A DNA stretch of 15,078 nt, from assembly GCA_003152555.1 (NCBI GenBank), contig PMAL01000170.1, positions 1-15,078 of the forward strand. The letters run 5' to 3'. Numbering within the stretch: the first letter of the stretch is position 1; each line of letters opens with the position of its first letter. Origin of the DNA: Acidimicrobiaceae bacterium (GTDB taxonomy: Bacteria > Actinomycetota > Acidimicrobiia > Acidimicrobiales > RAAP-2). Positions 5,612-11,967 of this stretch are shown in pieces. A program made the position numbers and the translations under genes. The notes below the pieces were generated by a model. The model was not told the DNA's origin. It was given only the letters and a program-made list of their open reading frames with translations, and made no database searches.

Positions 5612-7374
5612 GGCGCAGTGAGCAGGGATGTCGGAATGTCCACCACTCGGCTTCGCAGCCATTCGCCGAGCCCCTTGGCCTGCGCGTCTTGTCGCGTCGA
5701 GGCGGCCACGCCCTCTTCGAGCAATCCGTGCAGCACAAAGTTGAGCGAGCGCAACTTCGGTAGTCGATAGCGGTCAATTTTGAGGGTCTGCGCTTCGGGA
5801 AGCAGACGGCGGATCTCTTCGACGCTCAAGAAGTTGTCGAGCCAGGCCCAGGACTCGTCGTTGCGCGCGAATATTCCGACGTTGGCGTTGCCGCCTTTGT
5901 CGCCGGATCGCGCCCCAAAGAGTGTGCCGAGCGGCACCGCCGCAGTTGGACCACTTGTTTCGTTCGGTGAAGGGTCATCGTCGACCGTTATGTCGACCTC
6001 ACCGCGAGGCGCGACGGAGTCGACGACGGTTCTCTCGCCGCCGAGGACCACCACGTATTGAGGGACCAGTTCGGCCGGCACGAGGGCCGGCCGGTAGACG
6101 CCGTAGGGAATTGCCGCTGACGTCGTTGAGCCGACATTGAAAAATCCCGGCGTCGACGAGAGTGCGATCTCGATGGCGGCGTTGGCCATAGCGCGACCGA
6201 CCTTTGCCTCGTCGTGGTCCTTCAGAGTGATGTGCCACAGCGCCACGGCTTCTTCGTTGGTCGAGGGGTCCGGCTTGTCAGAGCGCACGACCTTGGTAGT
6301 GACGCTGTCGAAGTCATCTCGGGCGTACGGAGAAGCGAGCCAGAACGCCTCGTCGACCAGTTTCGCCTTCGCCTCAATGTCGAGCCCCGTGAGGGCGATA
6401 TTGAGATCCTTGCGGTATCCACCGACCTCGTTCATCGCGACTTTCAGGGTCGGTGGCGGCGGCTCACCCTGGACGCCACTAATTCGGACCCGGTCCTTGG
6501 CGACCTGCTCCAGGTGAATCGTGTCGAAACGGGCCGAGACGTCCGGCCCCAAGTACGACGGGCTCGCAATCTCGTAGAGCAACTGCGAGGTGACGGTGCC
6601 GATCGACACCTCGCCTCCGGTGCCGTCGTGTTTTCCAATCACGGATGATCCATCGTCGGCGATCTCGGCCCAGGGAAAGCCGACGTTCGACATGTTGGCA
6701 ATCTCGGTGAAGAACGAGTAGTTACCACCGCTGGCCTGTGCGCCGCACTCAATGACGTGACCGGCAACCACGGCGCCCGCCAACGCGTCCCAGTTGTCTC
6801 GACCCCAGCCGTGGTGCCATGCCGCTGGCCCACAGACAATGGCCGCGTCCGTCACCCGGCCGGTAATGACAATGTCGGCGCCCCGTGCCAACGCTTCAAC
6901 GATGCCGAAGCAACCGAGGTAGGCGTTGGCGGTCAGGAAGCGAGTGATGTCGCCAACGGGTTCGCCGGTGTCGAGGTGCGCGAAGTCGACGCCGAAGGCC
7001 AGCAATTCGTCGAGTCGGGGCATGAGGTTGTCACCGTTGACGTAGGCAATGGTGGGCGAGAGGCCCAGCTTGGCCGCGACCTCGCTGACGGCCTGCGCGC
7101 AGTGATCTGGATCGAGTCCGCCGGCATTGGATACGACCTTGATGCCTTGGTCCAAGCAGGTGCCCATCACCTGTTCCATCTGCGTGACGAAGCTCCTGGC
7201 GTAGCCGGCGCCGGCGTGTTTGGCCTGCGTCCTCGCCAAGATCAACATGGTCAACTCGGCCAGCCAGTCACCAGTGAGGACGTCGATCGGTCCTCCTTCG
7301 ACCATCTCCCGGGCCGCCGAAAGTCGGTCGCCGTAAAATCCTGAACAGTTGGCAATGCGCAACGGTTGCGCCAT
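5608..7374 (-). CDS. atuA: AtuA family protein (DUF1446, acyclic terpene utilisation) with C-terminal AtuA-like domain
   Basis: A 588-residue protein recognised as the AtuA/DUF1446 family. The large N-terminal domain spans about residues 4-450 and carries IANCSGFYGDRLSAAREMV (7-25), SNAGGLDPDHCA (82-93), TGRVTDAAI (171-179) and ECGAQASGGNYSFFTEI (209-225). The C-terminal AtuA-associated ferredoxin-fold domain runs from about 480 to 575 and begins GTLFGARSGDKGGNANVGIFA. In Pseudomonas, atuA heads the citronellol/geraniol degradation cluster, but the biochemical role of AtuA is not established to my knowledge. It starts on ATG 7374, two bases after the stop of the biotin carboxylase gene, with AGAGGA (about 7384-7389) as Shine-Dalgarno. 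It is followed by a GTGA overlap. The conserved Asp/His/Gly-rich segments look like an enzyme active site rather than a structural protein, which is inference. Confidence 0.9.
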   Translation of the reverse strand: MAQPLRIANCSGFYGDRLSAAREMVEGGPIDVLTGDWLAELTMLILARTQAKHAGAGYARSFVTQMEQVMGTCLDQGIKVVSNAGGLDPDHCAQAVSEVAAKLGLSPTIAYVNGDNLMPRLDELLAFGVDFAHLDTGEPVGDITRFLTANAYLGCFGIVEALARGADIVITGRVTDAAIVCGPAAWHHGWGRDNWDALAGAVVAGHVIECGAQASGGNYSFFTEIANMSNVGFPWAEIADDGSSVIGKHDGTGGEVSIGTVTSQLLYEIASPSYLGPDVSARFDTIHLEQVAKDRVRISGVQGEPPPPTLKVAMNEVGGYRKDLNIALTGLDIEAKAKLVDEAFWLASPYARDDFDSVTTKVVRSDKPDPSTNEEAVALWHITLKDHDEAKVGRAMANAAIEIALSSTPGFFNVGSTTSAAIPYGVYRPALVPAELVPQYVVVLGGERTVVDSVAPRGEVDITVDDDPSPNETSGPTAAVPLGTLFGARSGDKGGNANVGIFARNDESWAWLDNFLSVEEIRRLLPEAQTLKIDRYRLPKLRSLNFVLHGLLEEGVAASTRQDAQAKGLGEWLRSRVVDIPTSLLTAP

Positions 7375-7376
7375 GG

Positions 7377-9329
7377 TCAGCTGTCCTCTTCATCGTGGTG
7401 AGCGTCGTCACTTTCGAGAGTGAGCAACACCGCACCGTTGTCGACTTGCTGGCCCGTCGTGACCAAGATGGCGGTCACTGTTCCCGTCGTGGGGGCACTG
7501 ATGACGTGTTCCATCTTCATGGCCTCCATGACCACCAGTGTTTCTCCGGCGTCGACGTGCTGTCCGAGCGTTACCCGTACTTCAATGATGGCGCCGGGCA
7601 TCGGCGCCGTGAGTCCGCCTACAGCGACGTCGACACCGGGCACGACGAATCGGGGCGTGATTGAAAACGTCGCGGTCCCTCGAACGCACTGCACGTGAAG
7701 TTGGTCCTTCGAGCGAGTCACCCGCTGGCGGGCGCGACGGCCATTAATCTCGACGTCAATGAATGACTCGCTCCACCCATGGATTCGAGCGTGACCATCT
7801 GTTCCCACGACGAAAGACCCGTCGCGTGCGGAGCGGTACTCGATCGAGAGGACCTGACCGCCCCATCCGAGTGCAGTCTGCTGCGGCGGGAGCCGGGCAT
7901 TGCGCCAACCGCTCGGTACTTGAGAGAGCACGGTCGCTCTCGCGCGATTCTCTTCCTGCAACCAGAGGGCGCCAGCCGTGCTCGCCCAAAACAACTCGTC
8001 ATCGCTCAGTACCAGCTCGCGGTCCGGCTTATAGCGGTCGATGAAATCGGTGGTCGTGTGGCCGGAAATGAATCCCGGGTGACGCAACGTGGCGACGAGA
8101 AAATCGCGATTCGTCGTGACCCCGCCGAGATGGAGCCGCTCGAGGGCCAGCGCCAGCACTGATGCTGCCTCTTCACGTGTCGGCGCGTACGCGATCACCT
8201 TGGCGAGCAGGGGATCAAATTCTGTCGTGACCGTCGTTGTCTCGTCGACACCGCACTCCCAACGGACTTCGGGAGTGCTCGATGCCTCGAAGGCCACCAG
8301 GGTGCCCGTCGCGGGCAAGAACCCCGCGCTCGGATCTTCGGCGCAGAGCCGCACCTCGATGGCGTGTCCGTCGAACAACACGTCGTCTTGGTCGTAGCCC
8401 AATGGCTCGCCGTCGGCGACACGGATCTGTTCGCGCACCAAGTCAATGCCAGTAACTTCCTCGCTCACCGGATGTTCGACCTGGAGGCGAGTGTTGACCT
8501 CGAGGAAGAAGAAGTCGCCCGTTTCGTTGTCCAGCAGGAATTCAACCGTGCCCGCGGAGTGATATCCAAGCGAGCGAGCGATGTCGAGCGCGGCCGACGT
8601 CATTTCCTGTCGGAGGACGTCGTCAACGCGAGGTGAGGGTGACTCCTCCACCAGTTTCTGATGCCGACGCTGAATCGAGCATTCGCGTTCGCCGAGATGG
8701 ACGAGTGCTCCGTGACGATCGCCCAGAATTTGGATCTCGACGTGTCGCGCGGACGCCACGTAACGCTCCAAGAAGATCCGGTCGTCACCAAATCCACTTG
8801 AGGCCTCTCGGGCCGCCGCGGCGACTGCATCGTCGAGCTGCGAGGCGTTGGTCACGATTCTCATTCCCTTGCCGCCGCCACCGCCGACGGCCTTGACCAT
8901 CAGCGGGTAGCCAACGGTGTCGGCGTCACTCGGATCGCTACACGACGGCAGGGTCGCAATACCGGCGGCGCGCGCTATGTCCTTGGCGGCCAGTTTGTCG
9001 CCCATCGCGGCAATCACGTCAGGCGACGGCCCGATCCAGATAAGACCGGCCGCTTCGACGTTCTTGGCGAATGCCGCGCTTTCAGAGAGGAACCCGTAAC
9101 CGGGATGGACTGCTTGCGCGCCGCCGCGCGCCGCGGCTTCCAGCAGCGCAGCTCCATCTAGGTAACTAGTGGTAAGGAGAATTGATTCGTCGCATTCACC
9201 AACAAACGGAGCCGACGAGTCGGCCGCCACGTAGACGCCGACGCATCGAATGCCCATGTCGTGGGCGCCTCGAATAACGCGCCGAGCAATCTCGCCCCGG
9301 TTGGCAATCAAGAGCGTCGAAATGGTCAC
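7377..9329 (-). CDS. Acyl-CoA carboxylase alpha subunit: biotin carboxylase with C-terminal biotin carboxyl carrier domain
   Basis: A 650-residue fused subunit that carboxylates its own biotin using ATP and bicarbonate and passes CO2 to the carboxyltransferase encoded just upstream. Domain order is: biotin carboxylase N-domain starting STLLIANRGEIARRVIR; ATP-grasp with the glycine loop GGGGGKGM (149-156) and EVNTRLQVEHPVSEEV; C-domain (CAEDPSAGFLPATG); a linker; and a BCCP domain with PMPGAIIEV and EAMKMEH, biotinyl lysine near 605. Overall layout matches MCCase and geranyl-CoA carboxylase alpha subunits (about 650-670). The GTG at 9329 makes a GTGA overlap with the carboxyltransferase stop; a further ATG at 9392 would add 21 residues of Arg/Gly-rich overlap and is rejected. 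Acyl-CoA substrate is set by the partner, so AtuF, LiuD or a general AccA name cannot be chosen from this subunit. The tail is unusually acidic (SDDAHHDEEDS). Confidence 0.95.
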   Translation of the reverse strand: MTISTLLIANRGEIARRVIRGAHDMGIRCVGVYVAADSSAPFVGECDESILLTTSYLDGAALLEAAARGGAQAVHPGYGFLSESAAFAKNVEAAGLIWIGPSPDVIAAMGDKLAAKDIARAAGIATLPSCSDPSDADTVGYPLMVKAVGGGGGKGMRIVTNASQLDDAVAAAAREASSGFGDDRIFLERYVASARHVEIQILGDRHGALVHLGERECSIQRRHQKLVEESPSPRVDDVLRQEMTSAALDIARSLGYHSAGTVEFLLDNETGDFFFLEVNTRLQVEHPVSEEVTGIDLVREQIRVADGEPLGYDQDDVLFDGHAIEVRLCAEDPSAGFLPATGTLVAFEASSTPEVRWECGVDETTTVTTEFDPLLAKVIAYAPTREEAASVLALALERLHLGGVTTNRDFLVATLRHPGFISGHTTTDFIDRYKPDRELVLSDDELFWASTAGALWLQEENRARATVLSQVPSGWRNARLPPQQTALGWGGQVLSIEYRSARDGSFVVGTDGHARIHGWSESFIDVEINGRRARQRVTRSKDQLHVQCVRGTATFSITPRFVVPGVDVAVGGLTAPMPGAIIEVRVTLGQHVDAGETLVVMEAMKMEHVISAPTTGTVTAILVTTGQQVDNGAVLLTLESDDAHHDEEDS

Positions 9330-10963
9330 AGTCGAAAGACCCCGTAGCTGGTGGCCCCTTCGATGGCCTTGCTTCGCACGACCGAGAGGCACATTCCTAA
9401 AACCGTGCGGGTGTCGCGGGGGTCGATGATGCCGTCGTCACTCATGGCGCCCGTGGCGGCGAGTGCCAGCGAACCTTTCTCCTGGCTCGCTTCGACCGCT
9501 TCGACAATTTGACGATCCTCTTCTTCGTCGAATTCGATACCTTTGCGCTCCGCCTGACCCCGTCGAACCTGGGACATGACGCCGGCGATCTGCTTGGGCC
9601 CCATCACGGCAATCTTGGCCGTGGGCCACAAGAACGTGAACCGGTTCCCGAAGGCCCGGCCCGACATGCCGTAGGTGCCGGCGCCGTAGGACGATCCGAC
9701 AATCACCGTGAGGTGGGGCACGTTCGAATTGGCGACGGCGTTGAGCATTTGCGAGCCCTTTTTGATGATGCCGTCCGCTTCGGCCTCGCGACCAACCATG
9801 TAACCCGTGATGTTCTGGAAGAAGATGAGCGGCACGTCGATCTGATTGCACAGTTGAATAAATTGACCGGCTTTTTCGGCGGCGTTCGGATAGATCACTC
9901 CGTTGTTGCCCAGGATCCCGACCGGGTAGCCATGGATGCTGGCCCATCCGCACACGAGCGTGCTGCCGTAACGGGCCTTGAACTCTTCGAAGCGTGACCC
10001 GTCGACGACTCGAGCGAAGATGTCGCGCACGTCGACGGGCTGGCGAAGGTCGCGGCTCACGATGCCGAGCAGCTCTTCGCTGTCATAGACCGGTTCGTCC
10101 GCGTTGAGCGAGGCGTCCGGTCCCTTTTTCCTCCAGTTGAGATGGGAGACGACTTCGCGGCAGAGTCGGATGGCGTCCATCTCGTCTTCCGCGAAGTAGT
10201 CGCCGAGGCCCGAGACGTCGGCGTGCAACTGCGCGCCACCTAACGTTTCGTCATCGGACTCTTCACCGGTCGCCATCTTGACCAGTGGTGGTCCGGCGAG
10301 GAAGATCTTGGATTGATCCTTGACAACGATGTTGTAGTCCGAGAGTCCCGGCTGGTAGGCGCCTCCAGCCGTCGACGATCCAAAGACCACACACACGGTG
10401 GGCACGCGCATCTTCGAGAGTTCAATGAGGTCGTAAAAGAAGCGTCCGCTCTCGGCGAAATGGCCCGTTTGCATGCGACCGCCGCCCCCGCTGCCCACGC
10501 GCAGGTCCGCGCCCGCTGACTCGACAAAGCTGACGTACGGGATCTGATTGTCGCGCGCGATTTCTAGCGCGCGCATCCACTTCTTGGCCGAATAGGCCGT
10601 CAACGCACCGCCCAACACCGAAGGGTCGTTGGCCATGATGAGACACTCAGTGCCGGCAATGACGCCGATGCCCACGACCATGCCGCCGCCCATCGCGTAC
10701 TCCGAGTCGTATCCGGCGAGCGCCGAGATTTCCAAGAAAGAGCTGTCTGGGTCGAGCACATTGGCAATGCGTTCTCGAACGGGCAGTTTGTTGCGCGACC
10801 TCATTCGATCCATTGCTTTTTGGCCACCGCCCGCTTCGGCCTGGTCGAGCAGGTCGTCAATCACGGCCAATTGTTCCAACACGTCCTCGCGGTTCTTCTG
10901 GAACTGTTCGGACGCGGTGTTGAGTGTTGAAGCGAGTGGGGGCGCCAGCAAGGTTCGCTTCAT
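9326..10963 (-). CDS. Acyl-CoA carboxylase beta subunit (carboxyltransferase), MCC/geranyl-CoA carboxylase-like
   Basis: A 545-residue carboxyltransferase that moves CO2 from biotin to an acyl-CoA; first gene of the operon. The N-terminal half has RMRSRNKLPVRERI (53-66), a crotonase-like core with SAGADL (149-154), and GSSTAGGAYQPGLSDY (195-210). The C-terminal half has LGNNGVIYPNAAEKAGQFI, FFQNITGYMVG and VIVGSSYGAGTYGMSGRAF, which follow MCC beta (LiuB) and AtuC closely and differ from propionyl-CoA carboxylase style. A glycine-rich stretch, GSGGGGRMQTG (157-167), lies where MCC enzymes have the PLQEEVFPD loop. A carboxylated 3-methyl-enoyl-CoA product is likely from context, but the chain length is undetermined. 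The ATG at 10963 lies 6 bases after a good -10 box, suggesting a leaderless message. Its stop overlaps the biotin carboxylase start. Confidence 0.93.
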   Translation of the reverse strand: MKRTLLAPPLASTLNTASEQFQKNREDVLEQLAVIDDLLDQAEAGGGQKAMDRMRSRNKLPVRERIANVLDPDSSFLEISALAGYDSEYAMGGGMVVGIGVIAGTECLIMANDPSVLGGALTAYSAKKWMRALEIARDNQIPYVSFVESAGADLRVGSGGGGRMQTGHFAESGRFFYDLIELSKMRVPTVCVVFGSSTAGGAYQPGLSDYNIVVKDQSKIFLAGPPLVKMATGEESDDETLGGAQLHADVSGLGDYFAEDEMDAIRLCREVVSHLNWRKKGPDASLNADEPVYDSEELLGIVSRDLRQPVDVRDIFARVVDGSRFEEFKARYGSTLVCGWASIHGYPVGILGNNGVIYPNAAEKAGQFIQLCNQIDVPLIFFQNITGYMVGREAEADGIIKKGSQMLNAVANSNVPHLTVIVGSSYGAGTYGMSGRAFGNRFTFLWPTAKIAVMGPKQIAGVMSQVRRGQAERKGIEFDEEEDRQIVEAVEASQEKGSLALAATGAMSDDGIIDPRDTRTVLGMCLSVVRSKAIEGATSYGVFRL

Positions 10964-10969
10964 GAGCCG

Positions 10970-10996
10970 ATACTAGTTACAGGAGTCGTCGAGCAA
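10970..10996 (-). promoter_or_regulatory. Candidate promoter of the five-gene carboxylase operon, giving a leaderless mRNA
   Basis: On the minus strand TAGTAT (10975 to 10970) fits TAnnnT. It is followed by exactly 6 bases (CGGCTC) and then the ATG of the carboxyltransferase, so transcription would begin at the start codon. There is no Shine-Dalgarno. A weak -35, TTGCTC (10996 to 10991), lies 15 bases upstream, a short spacing. The -10 match is better supported than the -35. Confidence 0.5.
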
Positions 10997-11000
10997 CTCC
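10982..11000. promoter_or_regulatory. Inverted repeat over the operon -35 region, possible operator
   Basis: GGAGT (10982-10986) and ACTCC (10996-11000) form an inverted repeat with a 9-base centre (TetR/GntR-like geometry) lying directly on the presumed -35 of the carboxylase operon. Arms of five bases can arise by chance, and no regulator gene is adjacent to support it. Confidence 0.2.
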
Positions 11001-11091
11001 GACGGATTCGTCAGCGTTTCGGTGATGGTTCAACCCATTCATGCGCCGTTAGGTTGTTGCTCAACGCGGTCCGTGCGGATTGGAGTCAACC

Positions 11092-11286
11092 GTGAGGGTT
11101 CGAATCGTCATCGGTGTCGTGCTGTGTCTCGCGGGCCTCGTGTGGATTGCGCAAGGCACGAATGTGCTGCACGGCTCGGGAATGAGTGGCCACGGGCAGT
11201 GGGCGGTCTTCGGCGTCATCCTGCTCGTGATCGGAGCGGCGCTGTTGGGATGGGCGTGGCGACTTGGTCACCGTCGATCGTCCTGA
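11092..11286 (+). CDS. Small two-helix membrane protein, function unknown
   Basis: A 64-residue protein with two hydrophobic segments, IVIGVVLCLAGLVWIAQG (about 4-21) and WAVFGVILLVIGAALLGWAW (about 37-56), joined by a Gly/Ser-rich loop (TNVLHGSGMSGHGQ). It ends in a basic tail, RLGHRRSS, which predicts both ends on the cytoplasmic side. The pattern GLxWIxQGxxxxxGSxMxG...W resembles a widespread unnamed family of tiny bacterial membrane proteins; no function is known to me. I chose GTG 11092 because GGAG (11082-11085) lies 6 bases upstream. An in-frame TTG at 11080 has no RBS. It is convergent with gntK, 15 bases apart, and has no obvious link to either neighbour. Confidence 0.72.
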   Translation: MRVRIVIGVVLCLAGLVWIAQGTNVLHGSGMSGHGQWAVFGVILLVIGAALLGWAWRLGHRRSS

Positions 11287-11301
11287 GATCTTGACGTCGC
11301 C

Positions 11302-11817
11302 TCACTTGGACGACGGCGTTATCCACACACCTAATTTTTCGACGATTTGGTCGATGATTTCCTGCGGACTTAATGAAATGTCAACGCGCATACCCAACTC
11401 ATCGTCTTGAAGTCCCTTGAGCGTGGCGAACTGCGAAGTGAGCAGCGACGCCGGTACACCTGATTTACGGGTAGCAATTCTCTCGCGTATCTGCGCCAAC
11501 GATCCATCCAGGAAAACGAAGAAGGCCTCGGGCACGTACTCACGCAGGATGTCGCGATAGGTGCGCTTGAGGGCGGAACACGCAACCACGGTTCGCATTT
11601 CGTCCGACTCCGCTTTTTTCATCTGTTGGCCCACTAAGTGCAACCACGGCGACCGGTCCACGTCGTCGAGGGGCTGGCCCGCCGCCATCTTCGCAATGCT
11701 CTCAGGTGAGTGCAGCCAATCGGCGTCAATGTACTCACTGCCCAATCGAAGCGCCAGTCCCGACGCGATTGTGGTCTTGCCCGAGCCCGACACACCCATC
11801 ACTACGATTGAACGCAT
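11302..11817 (-). CDS. gntK: Gluconokinase (GntK/IdnK family)
   Basis: Phosphorylates D-gluconate with ATP to 6-phosphogluconate, feeding the pentose phosphate pathway. The 171-residue length is right for the bacterial small-kinase type. The P-loop GVSGSGKTT (8-16) is followed by the family strings YIDADWLHSPESIAKMAAGQPLDD (variant of GDDLHP...KMSAGIPLTD) and DRSPWL, then ACSALKRTYRDILR and LLTSQFATL. In the LID region the usual RKGHFMP reads RKSGVP, losing the HF pair. The start is taken as the ATG at 11817. The frame continues upstream to 12006, but this would run across the divergent rpiB start and encode no family sequence. No gluconate permease or GntR gene is nearby. Divergently adjacent rpiB also handles pentose phosphates, a plausible but unproven link. 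Confidence 0.9.
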   Translation of the reverse strand: MRSIVVMGVSGSGKTTIASGLALRLGSEYIDADWLHSPESIAKMAAGQPLDDVDRSPWLHLVGQQMKKAESDEMRTVVACSALKRTYRDILREYVPEAFFVFLDGSLAQIRERIATRKSGVPASLLTSQFATLKGLQDDELGMRVDISLSPQEIIDQIVEKLGVWITPSSK

Positions 11818-11967
11818 GAGGCCAGCCTTGCGCACGTTGGCGTCGCGCGCAAACTCTTCACCAGTTCCAGCGTGAGCATTGAACTGCAGTATGAAATGGC
11901 GATAACTAGTGGTGATCGAACGCTGGCCACCATGAACCAACGAATTAAGAAAGGTAGGGTGGAGGCG
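11818..11967. other. Divergent intergenic region between gntK and rpiB
   Basis: A 150-base region with no gene I can support. It contains the palindromes ACTGCAGT (11883-11890) and ACTAGT (11905-11910), the latter inside TAACTAGTGGT, an 11-mer that also occurs at 9163. The plus-strand rpiB promoter lies at its right end. For gntK the best minus-strand -10 is CATACT near 11890-11895, far upstream and unconvincing. I see no terminator or RNA gene. Confidence 0.45.
11955..11960 (+). promoter_or_regulatory. Candidate -10 box for the rpiB-glyA-wecA-atpI transcript
   Basis: TAGGGT fits TAnnnT and lies 7 bases before the rpiB ATG at 11968, the spacing expected for a leaderless start. The intervening GGAGGCG could instead be read as a Shine-Dalgarno, but its GGAGG ends only two bases before ATG, too close for efficient pairing. 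No clear -35 is visible. Confidence 0.4.

Larger units (their letters stand above)
10964..11091. other. Divergent intergenic region between the carboxylase operon and the small membrane protein gene
   Basis: A 128-base region without a gene. It holds the operon promoter on the minus strand, the inverted repeat above and a perfect small palindrome, GGTTCAACC (11027-11035). It also holds a possible plus-strand -10, TAGGTT (11050-11055), about 36 bases before the GTG of the small gene. TCAAC occurs three times between 11030 and 11090. This is where regulation of both directions would have to sit. Confidence 0.5.

Noticed and set aside
6757..7344. 195-codon open frame on the plus strand
   Set aside because: Antisense to atuA, Val/Gly/Asp-rich composition typical of a shadow frame, no start signal or family match.
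9438..9997. Long open frames on both strands over the carboxyltransferase gene
   Set aside because: The carboxyltransferase frame is unmistakable by motif; these overlapping frames have biased Arg/His composition and no support.
11287..11320. Terminator between the small membrane protein gene and gntK
   Set aside because: Only a 5-base stem (CGTCG/CGACG) with a long loop inside gntK coding sequence and no U-run.
9163..11913. TAACTAGT octamer three times (9163, 10972 on the minus strand, 11903), two sharing an 11-mer
   Set aside because: One copy is inside the biotin carboxylase coding region and an 11-base match between two places is expected by chance in a window this size; not enough to call a regulatory motif.
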